From Micromonospora_G sp044901685 (lineage in GTDB: Bacteria > Actinomycetota > Actinomycetes > Mycobacteriales > Micromonosporaceae): a stretch of DNA of 64,000 bases. The notes under the pieces are model-generated. The model did not search any database. It had not been told where the DNA came from and saw only the letters and a program-made list of their open reading frames with translations. Of this stretch, positions 58,410 through 64,000 are shown piece by piece (the stretch's first letter is position 1; every line of letters begins with the position of its first letter). A program made the position numbers and the translations under genes. The stretch spans positions 124,001 to 188,000 of the forward strand of contig NZ_JBJDPS010000004.1 in assembly GCF_044901685.1 (NCBI RefSeq), read 5' to 3'.

Positions 58410-60120
58410 CCGGCGCCGTCCGGCGGTGACCGGCCCGGCCCCTGCCGCGGCTGGCCGGTTGGGCGCGGGCGGGCCGGCGCGACCGGCCGGGCCGGTGCAA
58501 CTTGCCGGGCTGGCCGGGCTGCTGCTGGCGGTCGGGTTCCTGCTCGCCCCGACCATGGGCACCGACCTGGCCGCCCAGGTGGCGCGGGCCGGTTTTGTCG
58601 ACCGGTACGGCGCCACCCCGATCGACCTCGGCTGGTACGGCGGGATCAACCAGTTCGGCTACAGCCTCTTCACCGCCGCCCTCGGCGCCACGCTCGGCGT
58701 ACGCGTGCTCGGCGCGGTCGCGGCGGTCGGGTCGGCGCTGGCGTTCGCCTGGTTGCTGGTCCGGGCCGGTGCCCGGCGCCCGCTGCTCGGTGCGCTGCTC
58801 GGTGCGGTGGTGCTGGTCGGCAACCTGGTCAGCGGCCGGATCACCTTCGCCGTCGGGCTCCTGCTCGGCCTGCTCGCCCTCTGCGCGGTGCTGGCGGCCG
58901 GCGGTGAGGGCCGGCGACGTGCCCGGGTTGGCTGGCTGGTGGCGGCCGGGGTGCTGGCCGCGTTGGCGACCTGGGCCAGCCCGGTCGCGGGACTCTTCGT
59001 CGGCCTGGCCGGTGGCGCCGCGCTCCTGGCCAACCTGCGCCGCCCGGTGCGCCCGGGGCCACCACCGGCCGGCGTACGGCGGTCCGGGCGATGGCGGCCG
59101 GTGCGCTGGCGTACCGGGCGACACCTGGTCGGCACGTTGGTGCTCTGTCTCGCCCCGGCGGTGGCGCTGGCCCCGATGGCGCTGCTGTTCGGCAACGGCG
59201 GGGTGCAGCCGTACAGCTTCCCCTCGATGCGGACGAACGTGGTGCTGGCGCTGGTGGTGCTGGTGGTCGTGCCGCGCCGCTGGCCGGTGATCCGGATCGG
59301 TGCCGGGCTGACCGCCCTGCTGCTGGTCGGCGCGTACTACCTGGAGAGCCCGATCGGCTCGAACGCGCTGCGGCTGTCGATGCTCTTCGCGCTGCCGGTG
59401 CTCGCCGCCTTCGCCGACCTGCGCTGGCGCTGGCTGGTGCCGCTGCTGGTGGCGGCGGTCTGGTGGCAGAACCCGGTGATGGTCGGCGACCTCACCAACG
59501 CCGGGGCGCGGGAGAACCAGGCCGGGTTCTACCGGCCGCTCCTGGACGAACTGGACCGGCGCGACCCGGTCGGTCGGGTCGAGGTGGTGCCGCTGCGTGA
59601 CCACTGGGAAGCGGCGTACGTCGCACCGGCCGCCCCGCTCGCCCGGGGCTGGGAACGCCAGGTCGACGTCGACCGGAACCCGCTGTTCTACCGCGACCGG
59701 CTCGACCCGCCGGAGTACGTCGACTGGCTGCGCCGCAACGCCGTCAGCTTTGTCGCGTCCGCCCCGGACAGCCCGCTCGACCGGTACGCCCGACAGGAGG
59801 CGACCCTGGTCGACGCGGGGTTGCCCGGGTTGCGTGAGGTGTGGCGGAACGCGAACTGGCGACTGTACGCCGTATCGGAGTCGTCACCGCTGGTGAGCGC
59901 GCCGGGGCGGCTGGTCGACTCCGACCAGCACGCGGTGAGCTTTGTCGCCGATGCCCCGGGCGAGGTGCTGGTCCGGGTGCACTGGTCGCGTTTCCTCACC
60001 GTGACCGGGCCGGGCGCCTGCCTGGGACAGACCCCGGACGGCTGGACCACGGTCCGGGTCACCGCACCCGGCGAACACCGGCTCGGCAGCGACCTGCTCG
60101 ATCCCGGGCCGCGCTGCTGA
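58402..60120 (+). CDS. polytopic membrane protein, GT-C glycosyltransferase-like
   Basis: The 572-residue protein has about 10 transmembrane helices between residues 30 and 370 and a large extracytoplasmic C-terminal domain (about 375-572). The early GTDLAAQVARAGFVDRYGATPIDLGWYGGINQFGYSLF resembles the lumenal loop of GT-C enzymes, including an Asp pair. YYLESPIGSNALRLSMLFALPVL is conserved among actinobacterial homologues. The substrate is unknown; a cell-envelope glycan role is likely. It overlaps glnE by eight bases. Confidence 0.85.
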   Translation: MPDRRRPAVTGPAPAAAGRLGAGGPARPAGPVQLAGLAGLLLAVGFLLAPTMGTDLAAQVARAGFVDRYGATPIDLGWYGGINQFGYSLFTAALGATLGVRVLGAVAAVGSALAFAWLLVRAGARRPLLGALLGAVVLVGNLVSGRITFAVGLLLGLLALCAVLAAGGEGRRRARVGWLVAAGVLAALATWASPVAGLFVGLAGGAALLANLRRPVRPGPPPAGVRRSGRWRPVRWRTGRHLVGTLVLCLAPAVALAPMALLFGNGGVQPYSFPSMRTNVVLALVVLVVVPRRWPVIRIGAGLTALLLVGAYYLESPIGSNALRLSMLFALPVLAAFADLRWRWLVPLLVAAVWWQNPVMVGDLTNAGARENQAGFYRPLLDELDRRDPVGRVEVVPLRDHWEAAYVAPAAPLARGWERQVDVDRNPLFYRDRLDPPEYVDWLRRNAVSFVASAPDSPLDRYARQEATLVDAGLPGLREVWRNANWRLYAVSESSPLVSAPGRLVDSDQHAVSFVADAPGEVLVRVHWSRFLTVTGPGACLGQTPDGWTTVRVTAPGEHRLGSDLLDPGPRC

Positions 60121-60167
60121 GCCCCGTGACACCGCCCCCGACCAGGCAATCCGGCCGGCATGAAACG

Positions 60168-61604
60168 ATGGTCGCCGTGCCCCGGTACCGTCTCGTCCGC
60201 TACACCGGCCTGGCCGGGGCGGTCCTGCTGGCGGTCGGAGCCTGGTTCGGCGGGGTGCTGCCGCAGTGGCGGCCCGGGGTCACCCCGGTCGGCATCTGGC
60301 AGGGCGAACACGGCCCACTGATCCTGACCACCTGGCTGGTCGGCACCGCGTTGCTGGCCGGCGCCTGGTGGGCCGCCCGGCACGGGGTCCCGTCGACCCG
60401 CTGGACGTACGTCACCGTCGGGCTGTGGCTGCTGCCGCTGCTCGCCGCGCCGCCGCTGGGCAGCCGTGACGTCTACTCGTACGCCTGCCAGGGGGCGGTG
60501 CTGGCCGACGGCGGCAACCCGTACACCAGCGGCGTACGCGAACTCGGCTGCCCGTGGCTGGACTCGGTCTCGCCGACCTGGCAGGACACCCCGGCACCGT
60601 ACGGTCCGGTCTTCGTCCTGCTCGCCGGGCTCGCGGTGCTGGTCGGCGGCACGCTCGCCGGCACCCTCGCGGTGCTGCGGCTGTACGCCCTGCTCGGGGT
60701 GGCGCTCACCGCCGCCTGTCTGCCCGCCCTGGCCCGCCGGGCGGGAGTGCCACCCCAGCGCGCGCTCTGGTTGCTGCTCGGCTGCCCGCTGGTCGCGGTA
60801 CACCTGGTCGCCGGGGCACACAACGACGCGCTGATGCTGGGCCTGGTCACCGCCGGGCTGCTGGTGGTGCTGGCCCGACCGGGCCGCCCGCTGCCGCTGT
60901 ACGCCGGGGGAGTGCTGCTCGGGCTCGCGATCGGGGTGAAGGCGACCGCCGGGGTGGTGGTCCCGTTCGCCGTGCTCGCCGCGCTGACCGGGCCGTACCG
61001 GCTGCGGGCGCTGCTGCGCGACGGCGTACCGGTGGCGGCCGGGGCGCTCTCCGCCGTGCTCGCCGTGACCGGGGCGTCCGGGCTCGGCTGGGGTTGGGTG
61101 GACGGGCTCGCCCGCAGCGGCGACTCGGTCCAGTGGACCTCGCCGCCGACCGCGTTCGGGCTCACCGTCGACTACGCCGCCCGGCTCCTCGGGGCGGAGA
61201 CCGACGCGGTACCGGTGACCCGGCTGGTCGGGATGGGAGTGCTCGCCGTACTGCTGGTGCTGCTCTGGTGGCGGGCCCGGCACGGCGACCCGCTGCTCGG
61301 CGCGGGACTGGCGCTGGCCGCCACCGTCGCCCTCGCCCCGGTCTTCCACCCCTGGTACGCGACCTGGCCCCTGGCGGTCCTGGCCGCGACCACGATCGCG
61401 GGGCGCTGGCTGGTCGTACCCGGATTGTTGATCTCGTTCCTGACCCTGCCCGACGGCACCAACCTGGCCCGCTTCACCAAACTCCCCGGCGCCCTCGGGA
61501 TGACCGCGCTGGCGCTGGCCCTGACCCTGCTCGCCCTCCGCCAGGCACGCCACCGCCCCGCCTCACCCCGTCCGGTCGAGCTGGGGCGAACCGCCGCCAA
61601 ATGA
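60168..61604 (+). CDS. GT-C mannosyltransferase-like membrane protein (MptB type)
   Basis: The 478-residue protein has about 12 transmembrane helices. GSRDVYSYACQGAVLADGGNPYTSGVREL carries the catalytic-type Asp and the motif of polyprenol-phosphate-mannose-dependent alpha-1,6-mannosyltransferases (MptA/MptB). HNDALMLGLVTAGLLV and VFHPWYATWPLAVLA are further matches. It would extend mannan of lipomannan-like glycans outside the membrane. The start may be ATG 60168, GTG 60177 or GTG 60126. It lies 47 bp after the preceding membrane protein gene. Confidence 0.85.
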   Translation: MVAVPRYRLVRYTGLAGAVLLAVGAWFGGVLPQWRPGVTPVGIWQGEHGPLILTTWLVGTALLAGAWWAARHGVPSTRWTYVTVGLWLLPLLAAPPLGSRDVYSYACQGAVLADGGNPYTSGVRELGCPWLDSVSPTWQDTPAPYGPVFVLLAGLAVLVGGTLAGTLAVLRLYALLGVALTAACLPALARRAGVPPQRALWLLLGCPLVAVHLVAGAHNDALMLGLVTAGLLVVLARPGRPLPLYAGGVLLGLAIGVKATAGVVVPFAVLAALTGPYRLRALLRDGVPVAAGALSAVLAVTGASGLGWGWVDGLARSGDSVQWTSPPTAFGLTVDYAARLLGAETDAVPVTRLVGMGVLAVLLVLLWWRARHGDPLLGAGLALAATVALAPVFHPWYATWPLAVLAATTIAGRWLVVPGLLISFLTLPDGTNLARFTKLPGALGMTALALALTLLALRQARHRPASPRPVELGRTAAK

Positions 61605-61647
61605 TCTCCCTCCACGGCCTCGACGGCACCAGAAGGCGGGTTCCGTG

Positions 61648-61699
61648 ATGATCGTGAAGAGTTCGGCTCGCTGTGGCCGGCCGGACTCTTCGCGATCAC
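61648..61699. repeat. dispersed palindrome, second family, copy B
   Basis: This copy matches 32665-32716 at 45 of 52 positions, with GAAGAGT and ACTCTTC as inner arms and a conserved GCCGGCCG centre. It lies just before the strong terminator at 61703. Confidence 0.85.
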
Positions 61700-61702
61700 G
61701 AA

Positions 61703-61752
61703 AAAGCGAGCCACCGACCGCGCCGAATCCGGGGCGGTCGGTGGCTCGCTTT
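61703..61752. terminator. bidirectional terminator between membrane protein and glnA1
   Basis: Nineteen-base arms (61703-61721 and 61734-61752), starting AAAGCGAGCC and ending GGCTCGCTTT, pair perfectly around a 12-nt loop. A-rich and T-rich flanks favour termination in both directions. Confidence 0.9.
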
Positions 61753-61769
61753 CTGATCGAGCTGCGTGA

Positions 61770-63194
61770 TCAGCAGTCGTAGTACATGGCGAACTCGTGC
61801 GGGGTCGGGCGCAGACGCACCGGGTCGACCTCGTTGGTCCGCTTGTAGTCGACCCAGGTGGAGATCAGGTCGGGGGTGAAGACGCCACCCTCGAGCAGGT
61901 AGTCGTGGTCGGCCTCGAGCGAGTCGAGCACCTCGGGCAGCGAGCCCGGAACCTGCTTGACCGAGCCCCACTCCTCCGGCGGGAGGTCGTAGAGGTCCTT
62001 GTCGATCGGCGTCGGCGGCTCGATCTTGCTCTTGATGCCGTCCAGGCCGGCCATCATCATCGCCGAGAAGGCGAGGTAGACGTTGGCGGACGGGTCCGGC
62101 ACCCGGAACTCGACCCGCTTGGCCTTCGGGTTGCTGCCGGTGACCGGGATGCGGGTGCAGGCGGAGCGGTTGCGCTGCGAGTAGACCAGGTTGACCGGCG
62201 CCTCGAAGCCCGGGACCAGGCGGCGGTACGAGTTGACCGTCGGGTTGGTGAACGCGAGCAGCGACGGGGCGTGGTGCAGCAGACCGCCGATGTACCAGCG
62301 CGCGGTGTCGGACAGGCCGGCGTAACCGGTCTCGTCGTAGAACAGCGGCTCGCCGCCGAGCCAGAGGCTCTGGTGGGTGTGCATGCCGGAGCCGTTGTCG
62401 CCGAAGAGCGGCTTGGGCATGAAGGTCGCGGTCTTGCCGGCGGCCCAGGCCTGGTTCTTCACGATGTACTTGAAGAGCTGGAGCTGGTCGCCCGCGTGCA
62501 GCAGGGTGGAGAACCGGTAGTTGATCTCGGCCTGGCCGGCGGTGCCGACCTCGTGGTGCGAGCGCTCGACGGTGAAGCCGGTGTCGACCAGCTTGCGCAC
62601 GATCTGGTCACGCAGGTCGGCGTAGTGGTCGACCGGCGGCACGGGGAAGTAACCGCCCTTGTACGCGGTCTTGTAACCCCGGTTGCCGCCCTCTTCCTCG
62701 CGGCCGGTGTTCCAGGCGCCCTCGATCGAGTCGATGTAGTAGAAGGCCTGGTTCGCCGAGGTCTCGTGCCGGATCGAGTCGAAGATGTAGAACTCGGCCT
62801 CGGCGCCGAAGTAGGCGGTGTCGGCGATGCCGCTGGCGGCCAGGTAGGCCTCGGCCTTCTTCGCCACGTTGCGCGGGTCACGCGAGTACGCCTCGCGGGT
62901 GAACGGGTCGTGGATGAAGAAGTTGAGGGCCAGCGTCTTCTGCGCCCGGAACGGGTCGATGAAGGCGGTGGCGACGTCGGGGAGCAGCAGCATGTCCGAC
63001 TCGTGGATCGCCTGGAAACCACGGATCGACGATCCGTCGAAGGCGAGACCGTCGGTGAAGACACTGTCGTCGAACGACTCGACCGGCAGGTTGAAGTGCT
63101 GCATCACGCCCGGCAGGTCACAGAAACGTACGTCGACGAACTTCACGTCCTCGTTCTTGAGGTATCGCAGGAGTTCCTCGGGATTGGCGAACAC
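61770..63194 (-). CDS. glnA1: glutamine synthetase type I (main enzyme)
   Basis: The 474-residue protein is GSI-beta: VDVRFCDLPGVMQHFNLPVESF, LAFDGSSIRGFQAIHESDMLLLPD, AYFGAEAEFYIFDS, LFGDNGSGMHTHQSLW, NRSACTRIP and the adenylylation loop DKDLYDLPPEE with its tyrosine (about 404), the target of GlnE. It forms glutamine from glutamate and ammonium in a dodecamer. GTG 63194 has AGGAGG just upstream. A GlnR box lies at 63253-63290 on its upstream side. Confidence 0.97.
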   Translation of the reverse strand: MFANPEELLRYLKNEDVKFVDVRFCDLPGVMQHFNLPVESFDDSVFTDGLAFDGSSIRGFQAIHESDMLLLPDVATAFIDPFRAQKTLALNFFIHDPFTREAYSRDPRNVAKKAEAYLAASGIADTAYFGAEAEFYIFDSIRHETSANQAFYYIDSIEGAWNTGREEEGGNRGYKTAYKGGYFPVPPVDHYADLRDQIVRKLVDTGFTVERSHHEVGTAGQAEINYRFSTLLHAGDQLQLFKYIVKNQAWAAGKTATFMPKPLFGDNGSGMHTHQSLWLGGEPLFYDETGYAGLSDTARWYIGGLLHHAPSLLAFTNPTVNSYRRLVPGFEAPVNLVYSQRNRSACTRIPVTGSNPKAKRVEFRVPDPSANVYLAFSAMMMAGLDGIKSKIEPPTPIDKDLYDLPPEEWGSVKQVPGSLPEVLDSLEADHDYLLEGGVFTPDLISTWVDYKRTNEVDPVRLRPTPHEFAMYYDC

Positions 63195-63252
63195 ACATCC
63201 TCCTGGCACGTCCACGGGGTGGCTAGGCTGGTGGGGACGTTATGACCACCCG

Positions 63253-63290
63253 GTTGCCCGAGCATGTCTCTTACGTTTCTGCCGTGTTAC
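63253..63290 (-). promoter_or_regulatory. GlnR box upstream of glnA1
   Basis: On the minus strand the site reads GTAAC-n6-GAAAC-n6-GACAT-n6-GCAAC, the spacing of the actinobacterial GlnR consensus (GTnAC-n6-GAAAC repeated). The first pair is perfect, the second degenerate. It lies 59-96 bp upstream of the start, followed by a weak -10 (TAACGT). GlnR would activate or tune glnA1 in nitrogen limitation. Confidence 0.75.
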
Positions 63291-63471
63291 GTCATCTGCG
63301 GAGCGTGATCCCCGCTGGCCGGCCATGCTCGGGTCCCCCGCTCGGACGATACTCCGCCGGCCCGCGCGGCAGGAGTGCTCGGCCTCCGTGTCGCGGACCG
63401 GAGCGGACCCGAGCCGTCCCGGTGCCGGCCGGTGCGCGGGCGCCGGATCGGCACCGATACCCTGACTCTCC

Positions 63472-63894
63472 GTGGCGAGACAGGATGAATTCATTGCCCC
63501 GAGCCCGGCGTCGGACCCGGACTTCGTGCCGCCGACCCTGGCCCGCCGGTTCGGCGCGTTGGTCATCGACTGGGTGCTCTGCCTGCTGGTGGCGAACTTC
63601 TTCGGCGACCCGGTGCGCGACGGCTGGCCACCGGTCCTGGTGCTGATCGGGGTGTACGGCTTCTTCGTCGGACTCTTCGCCCAGACCCCGGGCATGTTCG
63701 TCACCAAACTGCGCTGTGTCGCGTACGCCGACGGGGGACGGATCGGGGTGATCCGGGGACTGCTGCGCGGCGTACTGGTCTGCCTGGTGATTCCGGTGCT
63801 GGTGATGGACGGGCGTCGGCGTGGCTGGCAGGATCGGGCGGTCGGTTCGGTGATCGTGCCGCTCGAACCGGCCAGGCCCGCCACGGGCGGCTGA
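63472..63894 (+). CDS. RDD family membrane protein
   Basis: The 140-residue protein has the RDD domain: ARRFGALVIDWVLCLLVANFF (Arg and Asp pair), LFAQTPGMFVTKLRCVAY, and LRGVLVCLVIPVLVMDGRRRGWQDRAVGSVI at the end. Three transmembrane helices are visible. RDD proteins next to glnA1 are a conserved actinobacterial arrangement. The function is unknown. The GTG start is divergent from glnA1 with 277 bp between. Confidence 0.9.
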   Translation: MARQDEFIAPSPASDPDFVPPTLARRFGALVIDWVLCLLVANFFGDPVRDGWPPVLVLIGVYGFFVGLFAQTPGMFVTKLRCVAYADGGRIGVIRGLLRGVLVCLVIPVLVMDGRRRGWQDRAVGSVIVPLEPARPATGG

Positions 63895-63972
63895 CCGGGG
63901 TAGCCCGACTGGTCGACGCCGCCCGGAGCGGACCCTGACCCGGCCGTTCGGCCGGGTCACCGGGCCGGGCCG

Positions 63973-64000
63973 GTCAGCGACCCCGGGTCTGCCGGAAGGC
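63973..64000 (-). CDS. C-terminal end of a minus-strand gene (partial)
   Basis: The minus strand reads AFRQTRGR and stop at 63973-63975, continuing open to the window edge. In related genomes a DUF4191 membrane protein gene follows the RDD gene, which fits, but eight residues prove nothing. Confidence 0.3.

Overview
The window is very GC-rich actinobacterial DNA, most likely from a Micromonosporaceae genome (Micromonospora and relatives). This rests on very high third-position GC, many GTG and TTG starts, SARP, DUF397 and DUF5753 genes, F420-linked enzymes, an actinobacterial type A RNase P RNA, and a glnA1-glnE-glnA2-panB order also known from Streptomyces and Mycobacterium. No prophage, transposase, CRISPR array, tRNA or rRNA was seen.

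Layout. 1-8 kb: a secreted protein, an unusual SARP-type regulator with an ABATE/CGNR-like C-terminus, an LLM-class flavin oxidoreductase, a PadR regulator with its membrane partner, a polysaccharide pyruvyl transferase-like protein, a GNAT protein and a small hydrolase. 8-12.3 kb: an SNF2 helicase translationally coupled to a SWIM zinc-finger protein. 13-19.7 kb: a tight five-gene run of Tat-type DUF1800 and DUF1501 proteins, a ferric-reductase-like membrane flavoprotein, an FMN-binding protein and ApbE, which reads as an extracytoplasmic electron-transfer module. 20-22.8 kb: a stand-alone Prim-Pol-like protein divergent from an XRE regulator and a flavoprotein. 22.9-25.8 kb: the conserved Nif3 / zinc-ribbon / RNase H-phosphatase block.

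25.8-47.9 kb is more variable: hydrolase, GH18 chitinase, DUF3311 plus SSS symporter, DUF5753/DUF397 pair, TauE/SafE, RNase P RNA (35065-35519), GNAT, TetR, a three-gene envelope operon, DUF6766, CDGSH protein, a GT2 plus iron-dependent redox enzyme pair, an H1-like DNA-binding protein, an RNB ribonuclease and an F420 reductase. 47.9-64 kb is the nitrogen/NAD/pantothenate block: panB, nadE, glnA2, LD-carboxypeptidase, amidotransferase, glnE, two membrane proteins of glycosyltransferase type, glnA1 and an RDD protein. GlnE would adenylylate GlnA1, which carries the target tyrosine, and a good GlnR box lies upstream of glnA1.

The most unusual DNA-level signals are: (i) short tandem duplications that repeatedly include a gene's stop codon; (ii) two families of dispersed palindromes, one of which forms the start region of the SNF2 gene; (iii) compact hairpins at convergent gene ends that contain the stop codons of both genes.
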